64,000 bases of DNA, from NCBI GenBank assembly GCA_902789395.1, contig CADANY010000012.1:39951-103950 (forward strand), read 5' to 3'. The notes under the pieces are model-generated. The model did not search any database. It was given only the letters and a program-made list of their open reading frames with translations, and had not been told where the DNA came from. Numbering within the stretch: the first letter of the stretch is position 1; every line of letters starts with the position of its first letter. The position numbers and the translations under genes were made by a program. Source of the DNA: an uncultured Bacteroidia bacterium (lineage in GTDB: Bacteria; Bacteroidota; Bacteroidia; Bacteroidales; UBA932). Shown one piece after another: positions 51,080 through 60,081 of the stretch.

Positions 51080-52057
51080 ATGCCCGAATTGAAACACTAT
51101 AAGGTCAATCCCGAGACGCTCAAGATTGAGTTCGAGGAAGTTTCCCGGCACCGTTTCGCGAAATTCGCGTTGGTCGTGGTTGCCGGTGCGCTTCTGTTCG
51201 TGGGCGTCCTCTGGCTGTATGTTTCCGTTCTCGGGCTGGATCTTCCCAAGACGGCAATCCTGAAGCGGCAGAACGTCGGGTGGGCCGCCAGGCTGGAACT
51301 GATGAACGCCCAGATCGACCAGTATGACAAGGTTCTCGGGGATCTGGAAGACCGAGACGAGCAGATCTACCGCTCCGTCTACGGTATGAACGGCATTCCT
51401 TCCGCCGTGCGTGATGCCGGTTTCGGAGGCGTCAACCGCTATGCTTCCCTGGACGGTCTGGACGGGAGAAGTGAGCTGAAAAAGACCGTTTTACGGCTTG
51501 ACCGGCTGATCAAGAAAGCCTATATCCAGAGCAAATCCTATGACGAAGTCGGGGAGATGGCCAGAAGGGCTGGCGACATGGCTTCGCATATCCCCGCGAT
51601 CTGTCCCTTGAGTACCGCCCCCGGTTCATTCCACATGAGCAGTCCCTTCGGCTACCGGAGCGACCCGATCACAGGCGTATCGAAATTCCATTCCGGAATG
51701 GACTTTGCCTGCCCTCCCGGCAATACGATCTACGCTGTCGGCGACGGGGTCGTTGAGAGTGCCAGCAGCGATTTCTTCGGGTACGGGAATATCGTCATCG
51801 TCAACCACGGATTCGGCTACAAGTCCCGCTACGCGCATATGAGCCGGATCGCTGTCCATGAGGGACAAAGAGTTACGCGAGGTACGGTCCTCGGCGAGAC
51901 GGGCCAGTCCGGGCGGGTTACCGGTCCCCATCTCCACTATGAAATCATGTATCGGGACGACTTCGTCAATCCCTATGATTTCATGGACCTTGATCTTTCC
52001 GCCAAGGACTATGCGGAAATAATCGCCCAAAGCACGAAGAACCATGAAAAAGAATAA
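51080..52057 (+). CDS. M23-family (LytM) peptidase, membrane-anchored
   Basis: 325 residues from the ATG at 51080; a TTG nine bases earlier lies in the promoter box. One membrane helix at about 27-50 ([21 protein letters not shown]), a helical stalk, then the LytM domain: [22 protein letters not shown] (zinc His/Asp), GYKSRYAHM and HLHYEIM (catalytic/zinc His). These residues are all present, so it should cleave peptidoglycan cross-links in the periplasm. Its end overlaps the next M23 gene by 14 nt. It is the first gene of a run that reaches the Rnf genes. Confidence 0.93.
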   Translation: MPELKHYKVNPETLKIEFEEVSRHRFAKFALVVVAGALLFVGVLWLYVSVLGLDLPKTAILKRQNVGWAARLELMNAQIDQYDKVLGDLEDRDEQIYRSVYGMNGIPSAVRDAGFGGVNRYASLDGLDGRSELKKTVLRLDRLIKKAYIQSKSYDEVGEMARRAGDMASHIPAICPLSTAPGSFHMSSPFGYRSDPITGVSKFHSGMDFACPPGNTIYAVGDGVVESASSDFFGYGNIVIVNHGFGYKSRYAHMSRIAVHEGQRVTRGTVLGETGQSGRVTGPHLHYEIMYRDDFVNPYDFMDLDLSAKDYAEIIAQSTKNHEKE

Positions 52058-52958
52058 GAAAAAACGGTTCGGACGCCTGCTTTGGAAGTTGATCGGGTAT
52101 GGGATCGCAACGGTCTCTCTCTCGATCGTTTTCTACGGACTGACCGCCCTCTTTTTCAGTACGCCCGAAGAGAAGCGCCTGCTCCGGGAGAACCGCATGT
52201 ACAGGGACATGTACAGGGATCTTCAGGAGAAGGAGCAGCTGCTGGGGGATGTCGTTGAAGGCCTTCAGGAAAAGGACAATGAGATATACAGAGGCCTTTT
52301 TTATACGGAAGCCCCTGCGCCTGAACCTCTTACCGCAGCGGATGTTATCGCGGACAGTGATACCCTTTCGGACAATTTCTACCTTTCATACAGCGCGTCA
52401 AAATCCGAAACGGCCATGAAGATGGCTTCCCGGGTCGAAGATAATTTCCGGGAAATTTTCGAGACGCTGTCGCGCCGGCGGGATACGATCCCCCCTCTGA
52501 CCCTTCCGATCGGGGATATGTCTTACATCCGCACCGGCGCTTCCGTCGGCATGAAGGTGCATCCTTTCATGAAAGTCGAGATGCAGCATAACGGAATCGA
52601 TCTGATTGCGCGCCAGGGAGAACCGGTCTATGCGGCAGCCCCCGGAACGGTCGTCTCGGTTGAGAAGTCGACGGGAGGGCTCGGCAATGTCGTGGAGATC
52701 AGTCACGGGAACGGTTTCATATCCCGTTATGCCTGTCTCTCAGACGTTTCGGTATCCCGGGGCAGCCGGGTCGCCGTCGGAAAGAAGATTGGGACGGTCG
52801 GGATATCCCGCGGCTCGTTCGCCCCGCATCTCCACTATGAGGTCCTCAGCGGAGGCAGGGTCCTCGATCCTGTCCATTATTTCTTCGCCTCGGTTAGCCC
52901 GGCGGAATATGCCAATATGCTCTTTATGTCAGTAAGTACAGGTCAATCAATGGATTAA
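52044..52958 (+). CDS. Second M23-family (LytM) peptidase, membrane-anchored
   Basis: 304 residues. Basic N-terminus, one membrane helix (about 13-34, LIGYGIATVSLSIVFYGLTA), a coiled stalk, and a LytM domain with MKVHPFMKVEMQHNGIDL (His/Asp), GFISRYACLSDV and HLHYEV. It is a paralogue of the gene before it, overlapping by 14 nt, and in the motif GFISRYACL the usual His of the S/T-x-Y-x-H-L motif is replaced by Cys, so activity may be altered or lost. The two could work as a pair, one active and one regulatory. 3 nt before the MerR gene. Confidence 0.9.
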   Translation: MKKNKKKRFGRLLWKLIGYGIATVSLSIVFYGLTALFFSTPEEKRLLRENRMYRDMYRDLQEKEQLLGDVVEGLQEKDNEIYRGLFYTEAPAPEPLTAADVIADSDTLSDNFYLSYSASKSETAMKMASRVEDNFREIFETLSRRRDTIPPLTLPIGDMSYIRTGASVGMKVHPFMKVEMQHNGIDLIARQGEPVYAAAPGTVVSVEKSTGGLGNVVEISHGNGFISRYACLSDVSVSRGSRVAVGKKIGTVGISRGSFAPHLHYEVLSGGRVLDPVHYFFASVSPAEYANMLFMSVSTGQSMD

Positions 52959-52961
52959 AAT

Positions 52962-53279
52962 ATGGATAAGATCTTTTACTCTATCGGAGAAGTCGCCGAG
53001 ATCCTGGGAGAATCGGTCTCCCTCGTCCGGTTTTGGTCGAACAGTTTCCCCGCCTTCATCAAGCCAGACCGCAATGCCAAGGGGAACCGGCGGTTCTCAC
53101 CGGAAGATCTCGAGACTTTCAAGCAGATCCACCTGCTGGTCAAAGGAAACAGGATGACGCTTGAAGGCGCTGAGAAGAAACTGCGTGAAGACCGTAAGAA
53201 AGTCAACAGCCGGGCCAAGGCGATCGACAGCCTGAAAGAAGTCCGAAAGCAACTGGTTCTTGTCAGGAAAGAATTATGA
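52962..53279 (+). CDS. MerR-family transcriptional regulator, short
   Basis: 105 residues. The N-terminal winged helix-turn-helix is clear: FYSIGEVAEILGESVSLVRFW, FIKPDRNAKGNRRFSPEDLET. The rest is a helix with basic residues (EKKLREDRKKVNSRAKAID) that would form the dimer coiled coil. There is no effector domain or metal-binding cysteine. It overlaps the NIF3 gene start by 4 nt (ATGA) and follows the M23 pair by 3 nt. Its targets are unknown; short MerR proteins of this kind next to M23 genes are common in Bacteroidota. Confidence 0.92.
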   Translation: MDKIFYSIGEVAEILGESVSLVRFWSNSFPAFIKPDRNAKGNRRFSPEDLETFKQIHLLVKGNRMTLEGAEKKLREDRKKVNSRAKAIDSLKEVRKQLVLVRKEL

Positions 53280-54058
53280 GAGTAGGAGATATCATCCGTG
53301 CGGTCGAGGAATTCGCTCCGCTCGGAATCCAGGAAGACTGGGACAACAGCGGTCTCTGCATCGGTGCGGAAGAAGATGAAACGAAAGGCGTGCTGGTCGG
53401 TTTCGACTGTACGCCGGAACTGATCGACGAGGCGCTTGAGTGCGGGGCGGACATGGTCATAACCCACCACCCGCTTCTTTTCCGGGGAATCAAACGGATT
53501 GACGGAGCGGATCCGGTCGGCGCGGCCCTTGTCAAGGCGGTCCGGGGCGGAATTGCCGTCTATGCCGCCCATACGACGGCCGATAAGGTCATCGAAGGTG
53601 TCAGCGGGGCGATGGCCCGGAAACTGGGTCTCCGGAATATCGGGATCCTTTGCCGGGAAGAGGACGGGATCGGACTCGGAGCCGTAGGGGATCTTCCGGA
53701 GCCTCTTTCCGCCGGGGAAGTGCTTGCCTTGGTCAAAGAGCGTTTTTCCCTGCCCCTTATCCGTTCTTCCCGCCCGGTAGAAGGACCGGTCAGGCGCATT
53801 GCAATGTGCGGGGGGGCGGGTTCCGATATGATCGGGGACGCCCAAAGGGCGGGGGCCCAGCTCTACATCACCGGAGACCTTTCCTATCACCGCTTTGCGG
53901 TTCCGGACGGGTTCATGGTCGCTGATATCGGCCATTTTGAGAGTGAAGTCGAGATTGTGTCCATTTTATTTTCATGGATACGGAAAAAATTTCCTACCTT
54001 TGCAGTTCGCATCAGCGAGAAATTAAATAGCAGTAACCTTGTGCATTACTACCTGTAA
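53276..54058 (+). CDS. NIF3-like dinuclear metal-centre protein
   Basis: 260 residues. Family marks: EFAPLGIQEDWDNSGLCIG at the N-terminus, GFDCTPELIDEALE, MVITHHPLLFRGIK (metal histidines), IAVYAAHTTAD, and the C-terminal GDLSYHRF and ADIGHFESEV (further His/Glu ligands). Members have been called GTP cyclohydrolase I type 2 or Ybgi, but their real function is not agreed. The gene overlaps merR by 4 nt; the next gene encodes the zinc-ribbon coiled-coil protein that commonly accompanies NIF3. Confidence 0.95.
   Translation: MRVGDIIRAVEEFAPLGIQEDWDNSGLCIGAEEDETKGVLVGFDCTPELIDEALECGADMVITHHPLLFRGIKRIDGADPVGAALVKAVRGGIAVYAAHTTADKVIEGVSGAMARKLGLRNIGILCREEDGIGLGAVGDLPEPLSAGEVLALVKERFSLPLIRSSRPVEGPVRRIAMCGGAGSDMIGDAQRAGAQLYITGDLSYHRFAVPDGFMVADIGHFESEVEIVSILFSWIRKKFPTFAVRISEKLNSSNLVHYYL
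53995..54002 (+). promoter_or_regulatory. Internal -7 box before the zinc-ribbon gene
   Basis: TACCTTTG, an exact -7 box followed by CAGTT as at the tRNA promoters, located within the end of the NIF3 gene. The -33 element is weak. It could separately drive the zinc-ribbon gene and dnaB. Confidence 0.45.
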
Positions 54059-54075
54059 TCAATACAAATCACTAT

Positions 54076-54894
54076 ATGGCAACTAGCAAGACAAAGATCA
54101 AGAAAGTCGAGACCCCGATTGATCAGAGGGAAACCTTTACTTCCCTCCAGAAGAATTTCGCGGATTCCGACCTGAGCGTCGAGGAAAAACTCAAAACCCT
54201 CTACGAACTCCAGCATGCTGATTCGGAGATCGACAAGATTCTCCAGTTCCGCGGCGAACTTCCCGCAGAAGTCGAAGCCCTTGAGAATGAGATTTCCGAC
54301 CTGAAAGCGGAACTCGCGGCACAGAACGAGGTTATCGACGAGTTCACCCGCTCCATCGCCCAGAACAAGCAGGATATCGTCGACTGCGAGAATGCGATCG
54401 CCAAGTATCAGAAGCAGATTGAGACGATCTCCAACAGCCGTGAGTACGACTCGCTCAACAAGGAGATCGAGAATCAGGAGCTGCTCCACCAGATCGCTGA
54501 AAAGAACATCGCTGACATCAAGTACGAAATCGCCGGCCGCCGCAGCGAAATCGAGGATATCAAGGACCATATCGCGATCCGTACCGAGGATCTCAAAGCC
54601 AAGAAGGAAGAGCTTGCCCAGATCGTAGACTCGACTTCCAAGGAAGAGAAAGAGCTCAGGACCCGTCGCGACGCCTGCGCCGCCAAGATCGACGCCCGTA
54701 CGATGAGCGCTTACGAGCGGATCCGCGCCAGTGTCCACAATCATCTGGCCGTCGTTTCCGTCCACAACGGAGACTCCTGCGGAGGTTGTTTCAATACCAT
54801 TACCCCGCAGCGGCTCGTCGAAATCGCGTCCAACAAGAAACTCATCATCTGCGAGCACTGCGGACGTATCATTATCAATCCCGATTTCGAATAG
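54076..54894 (+). CDS. C4-type zinc-ribbon coiled-coil protein
   Basis: 272 residues. Almost the whole protein is a long charged coiled coil (QHADSEIDKILQFRGELP onward, rich in Glu, Lys and Ile). The end is a zinc ribbon with two CxxC pairs, DSCGGCFNTI and IICEHCGRII. It matches the family that includes chlamydial CT398, which pairs with a NIF3-like protein, and that genomic pairing holds here (17 nt after NIF3). Cytoplasmic; proposed to be an adaptor or nucleic-acid-associated protein, but without a settled function. Confidence 0.9.
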   Translation: MATSKTKIKKVETPIDQRETFTSLQKNFADSDLSVEEKLKTLYELQHADSEIDKILQFRGELPAEVEALENEISDLKAELAAQNEVIDEFTRSIAQNKQDIVDCENAIAKYQKQIETISNSREYDSLNKEIENQELLHQIAEKNIADIKYEIAGRRSEIEDIKDHIAIRTEDLKAKKEELAQIVDSTSKEEKELRTRRDACAAKIDARTMSAYERIRASVHNHLAVVSVHNGDSCGGCFNTITPQRLVEIASNKKLIICEHCGRIIINPDFE

Positions 54895-54900
54895 GATCCC

Positions 54901-56397
54901 ATGCCTGAGGCCGTCAGAAGATCTTCCCGGAAAAAGGACAGCGTAAACCTGGATGCACTGGGACTGGAGATGGGCAATAAGCCGCCCCAGGCCCTGGACG
55001 TCGAGGAGGCGGTCCTGGGTGCTATGCTCGTTGAGCCTGCCACGATCGACGAGTCGATGGAAGAGCTTACGAAGGAGTGTTTCTACGATCCCAAGCACAG
55101 GATGATCTTCGAGGCGATGGCCGAACTCGTTACGGAGCATTCGGCGGTCGACCTGATTACCGTCAGCGAGAAACTCCGTTCGAAAGGGAATCTCCAGGAG
55201 ATCGGCGGTCCGGTCGCCCTGGCAGCGCTCTCCCAGAAGATCGGTGCCGCCGCCCACATCGAGTACTATATCAAGATCCTCAAGCAGAAGACGATCCAGC
55301 GCGACTTGATCACGGCTTCCCACGAGATCCTGAAGCAGTCCTATGACGATTCGACGAATGTCGATGATCTGATAGACAACGCCCAGACGAAGATTTTCGA
55401 GGCGATCCGCTCCAGCGTCAAGAAAGACGTCCAGGATGTCGGTTCCCTGATCAACGAGGCGATGGACGATATCCAGAAGCTCCAGGGAACGACAGGGCTG
55501 AGCGGAGTACCGAGCGGCTATCCTTCCATCGATACCGTGACCCAGGGCTGGCAGCGTTCCGATCTGATCATCCTGGCGGCGCGTCCCTCCGTCGGTAAGA
55601 CGGCATTCGCACTGAATATCGCACGGAACGCCGCCGTCGACCACAATATGCCGGTCGCCGTATTCTCGCTCGAAATGTCGGCTATCCAGCTTGTCAAGCG
55701 GTTGATGACCTCCGAGTCCGGCCTGCCGGCCGACAAGATCAAGGGCGGACAGAAACTGGATAAGTTCGAATGGGTCCAGCTGGAGGATACGCTTCGGAAT
55801 CTGTCCAAGGCGCCGCTCTACATCGACGATACGCCGGGCATTCCGCTGATGGAATTCCGTACGAAAGTCAAGCGTCTTGTCAAGCAGCGCGGAGTGCGGC
55901 TTGTCGTCGTCGATTACCTGCAGCTGATCCAGGGCCCTCCTGAACTCCGGACCAACCGGGAGCAGGAAGTGGCCGCGATTTCCCGTACCCTCAAGGCGAC
56001 GGCGAAGGAACTGGATATTCCGATCATCGCCCTGTCCCAGTTGTCCCGTAATTCCGTCCAGCGGGCGGGAGCGACCGGGAAACCCCAGCTGAGCGACCTT
56101 CGTGAGTCCGGGTCCATCGAACAGGATGCCGACCTTGTTATCTTCATCCACCGTCCCGACTATGTCGGCATGGCTGAGAATATCGAGGATCGTGAAAAGA
56201 CCTATATTATTATTGCCAAGCACCGTAACGGAGAAACGAAGGATATCCCGATGCTCTTCAAGAGCGAAAAGATCCGCTTCGTGGAGATGGATGCCTCGCT
56301 GGACATGCAGGCGGCGTCCATGGTTACGGACAGTCGGATGAACAGCGTATCCGATTTCGACGATATCGCTTTGAACTCTTCTGATCCATGGCAATAG
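54901..56397 (+). CDS. dnaB: Replicative DNA helicase DnaB
   Basis: 498 residues. N-terminal domain with PPQALDVEEAVLGAMLVEP and the primase-interacting helices, then the RecA-like motor: GVPSGYPSIDTVTQGW, Walker A ARPSVGKT at 227-234, FSLEMSAIQLVKRL, VVVDYLQLIQG (Walker B), ALSQLSRNSVQRAG, LRESGSIEQDADLVIF and KHRNGETKDI. Hexameric fork helicase. Full length and without an intein. It overlaps the rseC start by 10 nt. Confidence 0.98.
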   Translation: MPEAVRRSSRKKDSVNLDALGLEMGNKPPQALDVEEAVLGAMLVEPATIDESMEELTKECFYDPKHRMIFEAMAELVTEHSAVDLITVSEKLRSKGNLQEIGGPVALAALSQKIGAAAHIEYYIKILKQKTIQRDLITASHEILKQSYDDSTNVDDLIDNAQTKIFEAIRSSVKKDVQDVGSLINEAMDDIQKLQGTTGLSGVPSGYPSIDTVTQGWQRSDLIILAARPSVGKTAFALNIARNAAVDHNMPVAVFSLEMSAIQLVKRLMTSESGLPADKIKGGQKLDKFEWVQLEDTLRNLSKAPLYIDDTPGIPLMEFRTKVKRLVKQRGVRLVVVDYLQLIQGPPELRTNREQEVAAISRTLKATAKELDIPIIALSQLSRNSVQRAGATGKPQLSDLRESGSIEQDADLVIFIHRPDYVGMAENIEDREKTYIIIAKHRNGETKDIPMLFKSEKIRFVEMDASLDMQAASMVTDSRMNSVSDFDDIALNSSDPWQ

Positions 56398-56807
56398 AAA
56401 GCATTTCCCACAGAGGCGAGGTCGTGGATATCAATCCGCAGGGTACGACGGTCCGGTTCATTTCGGAGTCCGCATGCTCCTCCTGTCACGCCGCCGGTCT
56501 CTGTGGCATGTCCGAATTCAAGGAGAAGACGCTTGTCGTGCCGACGGATCCCCGCGGCGGCTATGCCGTCGGGGATGAGGTGGAAGTCCTGCTTGCCGCG
56601 ACAATGGGTTTCAAGGCGGTTTGGATCGCCTATATGATCCCCCTGGCCGTTTTGTTTGCGGTCTTCTTCGGCACTTCCGCCCTCGGACTTCCGGAGGTAT
56701 GGGCCGGGGTGGCAGCCATCGGCGGCGTCGGGCTGTACTACCTCGGCGTCTATCTGCTTCGGGACCGCCTCTCCGATGAATATGTATTTACGATAAAAAA
56801 GAAATAA
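56388..56807 (+). CDS. rseC: RseC/MucC-like protein of the Rnf operon
   Basis: 139 residues. A small N-terminal domain with a cysteine cluster SACSSCHAAGLCG at about 28-40, then two membrane helices (about 78-98 and 104-124: AVWIAYMIPLAVLFAVFFGT, GVAAIGGVGLYYLGVYLL). This is the SoxR-reducing system RseC pattern and it lies directly before rnfB, as in many Bacteroidota. It may help assemble or couple the Rnf complex. Its start overlaps dnaB by 10 nt and it is 17 nt before rnfB. Confidence 0.92.
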   Translation: MAIESISHRGEVVDINPQGTTVRFISESACSSCHAAGLCGMSEFKEKTLVVPTDPRGGYAVGDEVEVLLAATMGFKAVWIAYMIPLAVLFAVFFGTSALGLPEVWAGVAAIGGVGLYYLGVYLLRDRLSDEYVFTIKKK

Positions 56808-56824
56808 CCAATCATTTAATCAAA

Positions 56825-57742
56825 ATGTCTCAAATCATCATTTGGACCATAGCGATCATAACCGTCCTCGGTCTCCTGCTCGCCCTCGTCCTCTACCTCG
56901 TAGCTGAAAAGTTCAAGGTTGTGGAGGATCCGAGGATCGACGAGGTGGAGAAGGTGATGCCGGGCGCCAATTGCGGCGGCTGCGGTTTCGCCGGTTGCCG
57001 GGCTTTTGCGGAAGCGGCGGTCAAGGCTCCGAACCTGGACAACAATTTCTGTCCGGTCGGGGGCAATGACGTGATGGCAAAGGTGGCTGCGATCCTCGGG
57101 TATGAGGTCAAGGCCAAGGCCCCGATGGTTGCTGTCGTCCGTTGCAACGGCAGCTGTACCAACCGGCCTACAGTGAATACCTATGACGGCTATCCTTCCT
57201 GCAAGGTCAAGGCGGCGCTCTATAGCGGGGATACCGGATGTGCTTTCGGTTGCCTTGGTTGCGGGGACTGTGTCGCAGCCTGCCAGTTCGGAGCCCTTTC
57301 GATGGATCCCCAGACCGGTCTTCCGGTCGTCGATGCCTCGAAATGCACGGCATGCGGAGCCTGTACGAAAGCTTGCCCGAAGGGCATCATCGAACTCCGG
57401 CCGCAGGGTCCGCGCGGCATGCGTATGTATGTAAGCTGTGTCAATAAAGACAAGGGCCCTTCCGCCAAGAAGGCCTGTGCGGCGGCTTGCATCGGCTGTG
57501 GGATCTGCGCAAAGACCTGCCGTCACGGTGCAATAACTGTCGAGAACAATATCGCTTATATCGATCCGGAGAAATGTAAGCTCTGCCGCGAATGCGAGGC
57601 TATGTGCCCGACGGGTGCGATCCATGCCGTCGGTTTCCCGAAGCCCCTCGACAAGGAAGCGGTCAAAGCCCGTATCCTGGAGCGTCAGAAGAAAGAACGT
57701 GAAGCCGCTGCAGCTGCCGCTGCGGCACAGAAGGAGGCGTAA
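56825..57742 (+). CDS. rnfB: Rnf complex subunit B, ferredoxin-type
   Basis: 305 residues. N-terminal membrane helix (WTIAIITVLGLLLALVLYLV), then the Fe-S domain NCGGCGFAGCRAFAEA, then ferredoxin motifs CAFGCLGCGDCVAACQ, CTACGACTKACPKG, CIGCGICAKTCRHG and CKLCRECEAMCPTG, and an Ala/Glu-rich tail. RnfB takes electrons from reduced ferredoxin and passes them to the membrane subunits. First of the order B-C-D-G-E-A; 2 nt before rnfC. Confidence 0.97.
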   Translation: MSQIIIWTIAIITVLGLLLALVLYLVAEKFKVVEDPRIDEVEKVMPGANCGGCGFAGCRAFAEAAVKAPNLDNNFCPVGGNDVMAKVAAILGYEVKAKAPMVAVVRCNGSCTNRPTVNTYDGYPSCKVKAALYSGDTGCAFGCLGCGDCVAACQFGALSMDPQTGLPVVDASKCTACGACTKACPKGIIELRPQGPRGMRMYVSCVNKDKGPSAKKACAAACIGCGICAKTCRHGAITVENNIAYIDPEKCKLCRECEAMCPTGAIHAVGFPKPLDKEAVKARILERQKKEREAAAAAAAAQKEA

Positions 57743-57744
57743 TT

Positions 57745-59094
57745 ATGGCAAAGAGAACTTTTTCCATCGGCGGTATCCATCCGCATGACAGCAAGATTTC
57801 CCGCGAGTGCGCCATCCGGCCGCTCCCGCTTCCTCCGACAGTCTACATTTCGGTCGCCCAGCATATCGGTGCTCCGGCCAAGCCCATCGTAGCCCCCGGA
57901 GACAAAGTCAAGGTCGGCCAGCCGGTCGCGGAACCGGGCGGTTTCGTTTCCGCATTCATCCATTCCTCCGTGTCCGGTACGGTCAAATCCGTAGGCCCCC
58001 GCAAGGACCTCGCCGGCAACAATCAGATGACGATTGAGATTGCTGTCGAAGGAGACGAATGGGCTGAGGGAATCGATACCTCCGATACCCTCGTAACGGC
58101 TATCCCGGAAGATAACAAGGCGATTCTCGAGAAGATCCGCCTTGGCGGAGTCGTCGGTCTCGGCGGTGCCACCTTCCCGACCCATGTCAAACTTTCCCCT
58201 CCGCCCGGATCCAAGTGCGAATGCTTGATTATCAACGGATGCGAGTGTGAGCCTTATCTGACGTCCGATTTCCGGACCCTGCTGGAAAAAGGCGAGCAGG
58301 TCGTAATCGGTGCTGCCATCATCCGTCAGGTCCTCGGCAATGTCCGCTGTGTCTTCGGTATCGAGGAGAACAAGCCTGAGGCAATCGCCCATATCCGCGA
58401 GGTCATTGCGAAACTCGGTTGTGAGGGGATGGAGGTGATGAGCCTGAAGAAACGCTACCCGCAGGGCGGCGAGAAGCAGTTGATCGATGCGGTAATGCAC
58501 CGTCAGGTCGGTTCCGGAGCCCTTCCGATCAGCGTCGGCGCCGTCGTACAGAATGTCGCGACCTCCCTGGCCGTCTATGATGCGGTCCAGAAGAACAAGC
58601 CGATTGTCGACAATTCGATTACCCTGACCGGCGAGTGTTTCCCGAACCAGGCAAATGTCCTCGTGCGGGTAGGTACCCCGCTCTCATTCATAATCGACCA
58701 GCTCGGCGGAATGCCGGCGGATGCCGTCAAAGTAATCAGCGGCGGTCCGATGATGGGTAAAGCGATTGCCAACCTCGATGCGGCGACCCTCAAGGGAACG
58801 TCTTCCCTTCTTTTCCTGCGTGCCGACCAGACTGTGCGCGGCGAGGCTTCGAACTGTATCCGCTGCGGCCGCTGTGCCGACGCCTGCCCGATGGGGCTTG
58901 AGCCGTTCCTGCTGAACCGCCTGGCCAAGGCAGGAGATATGGACAAGCTCGAAGCAAATGCCGTCCAGGATTGTATCGAGTGCGGCTGCTGCCTCTACAG
59001 TTGTCCGGCCAATATCCCGCTGCTGGACGTCATCCGGATGGCGAAAGCCGATGTCATGAAAATAATGAGAGCCCGTGCTGCGGCTAAAAAGTAA
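57745..59094 (+). CDS. rnfC: Rnf complex subunit C, NADH/FMN side
   Basis: 449 residues. N-terminal HPHDSKISRECAIRPLPLP and the biotinyl-lipoyl-like segment with APGDKVKVGQPVAEP, then the flavin/NADH domain with GLGGATFPTHVKL and INGCECEPYLTSD, and two C-terminal ferredoxin motifs CIRCGRCADACPMG and CIECGCCLYSCPAN. This is the peripheral cytoplasmic subunit where NAD+ is reduced. Normal length. 2 nt after rnfB. Confidence 0.97.
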   Translation: MAKRTFSIGGIHPHDSKISRECAIRPLPLPPTVYISVAQHIGAPAKPIVAPGDKVKVGQPVAEPGGFVSAFIHSSVSGTVKSVGPRKDLAGNNQMTIEIAVEGDEWAEGIDTSDTLVTAIPEDNKAILEKIRLGGVVGLGGATFPTHVKLSPPPGSKCECLIINGCECEPYLTSDFRTLLEKGEQVVIGAAIIRQVLGNVRCVFGIEENKPEAIAHIREVIAKLGCEGMEVMSLKKRYPQGGEKQLIDAVMHRQVGSGALPISVGAVVQNVATSLAVYDAVQKNKPIVDNSITLTGECFPNQANVLVRVGTPLSFIIDQLGGMPADAVKVISGGPMMGKAIANLDAATLKGTSSLLFLRADQTVRGEASNCIRCGRCADACPMGLEPFLLNRLAKAGDMDKLEANAVQDCIECGCCLYSCPANIPLLDVIRMAKADVMKIMRARAAAKK

Positions 59095-59100
59095 TTGAAT

Positions 59101-60078
59101 ATGAGTAAATTGATTGTTTCACCTTCTCCGCATATCCACAGCGCGGTATCGACCCGGTCCCTGATGACCGATGTCGTGATTGCGCTCCTGCCTGCGGTGC
59201 TGTGTTCCTTCATTTTCTATGGATGGAACCAGATCCTGCTCATGTTCGTGAGCGTCGCAACGTGCGTGCTCCTTGAGTGGGCAATTACGAAGTATCTGAT
59301 GAAGAAACCCTCGACGATCGGCGATATGTCCGCCGTCATCACGGGTATCCTGCTGGCGCTGAATGTGCCTTATACGACTCCCTGGTGGGTCATTTTCATC
59401 GGTGCGGTCTTCGCCATCGGCGTCGCCAAGCTTTCTTTCGGCGGTCTTGGCCAGAATATCTGGAACCCGGCGATTGCCGGCCGTGTCTTCCTTCTGGTTT
59501 CATTCCCGACTTATATGACGACCTGGTCTGCCCCGAAGGGCCTCTTCGGTGTGGATGCAGTAACGGGGGCCACCCCTCTCGGCGTTATCAAGGAAGGTCT
59601 GCTCCAGGGAAGTACCGTTCCGGAGCTGATGGGTTCTTTCAGCTACAAAGACCTTCTCTTTGCGAATATCGGGGGTTCGGCCGGTGAGGTTTGCGCCCTG
59701 GCGCTCCTTGCGGGCTTTGTCTATCTTTGCATCCGCAAGGTAATCAAGCCCTGGATCACCCTGTCGATTTTCGCAACGGTTGCCCTGACTTCTCTTCTCT
59801 TCTGGGGAATCAATCCGGCCCGGTTCACGGATCCGCTCTTCAATCTTCTGACGGGTGGTCTGATCCTTGGCGCCTGCTTCATGGCGACGGACTATGTGAC
59901 CTCTCCGATGAGTACCTGGGGCGGCGTGATTTTCGGTATCGGTATCGGCTTCCTGACGATGATGATCCGCTATTTCGGCTCCTATCCGGAAGGCGTATCC
60001 TTCGCAATCCTGATTATGAACTCGGTTGTTCCGCTGCTCAATATGTGGTTCAAACAGAAAAAATACGGGAGGGCATAG
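59101..60078 (+). CDS. rnfD: Rnf complex subunit D, membrane, FMN-linked
   Basis: 325 residues from the ATG at 59101 (a TTG six bases earlier is not used). About nine or ten membrane helices. The covalent FMN site is DAVTGATPLGVI (Thr of the GAT motif), with QNIWNPAIAGRVFLLVSFP before it and FMATDYVTSPMS later. RnfD with RnfE/A makes the ion-pumping core. It lies 6 nt after rnfC and 3 nt before rnfG. Confidence 0.97.
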   Translation: MSKLIVSPSPHIHSAVSTRSLMTDVVIALLPAVLCSFIFYGWNQILLMFVSVATCVLLEWAITKYLMKKPSTIGDMSAVITGILLALNVPYTTPWWVIFIGAVFAIGVAKLSFGGLGQNIWNPAIAGRVFLLVSFPTYMTTWSAPKGLFGVDAVTGATPLGVIKEGLLQGSTVPELMGSFSYKDLLFANIGGSAGEVCALALLAGFVYLCIRKVIKPWITLSIFATVALTSLLFWGINPARFTDPLFNLLTGGLILGACFMATDYVTSPMSTWGGVIFGIGIGFLTMMIRYFGSYPEGVSFAILIMNSVVPLLNMWFKQKKYGRA

Positions 60079-60081
60079 GCT

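Noticed and set aside
48408..51092. 894-codon plus-strand open frame opposite alaS
   Set aside because: Shadow of alaS; all AlaRS motifs are on the minus strand and the shadow shows none.
54049..56394. 781-codon minus-strand open frame opposite the zinc-ribbon gene and dnaB
   Set aside because: It spans two real genes in the opposite direction and has no recognisable domain.
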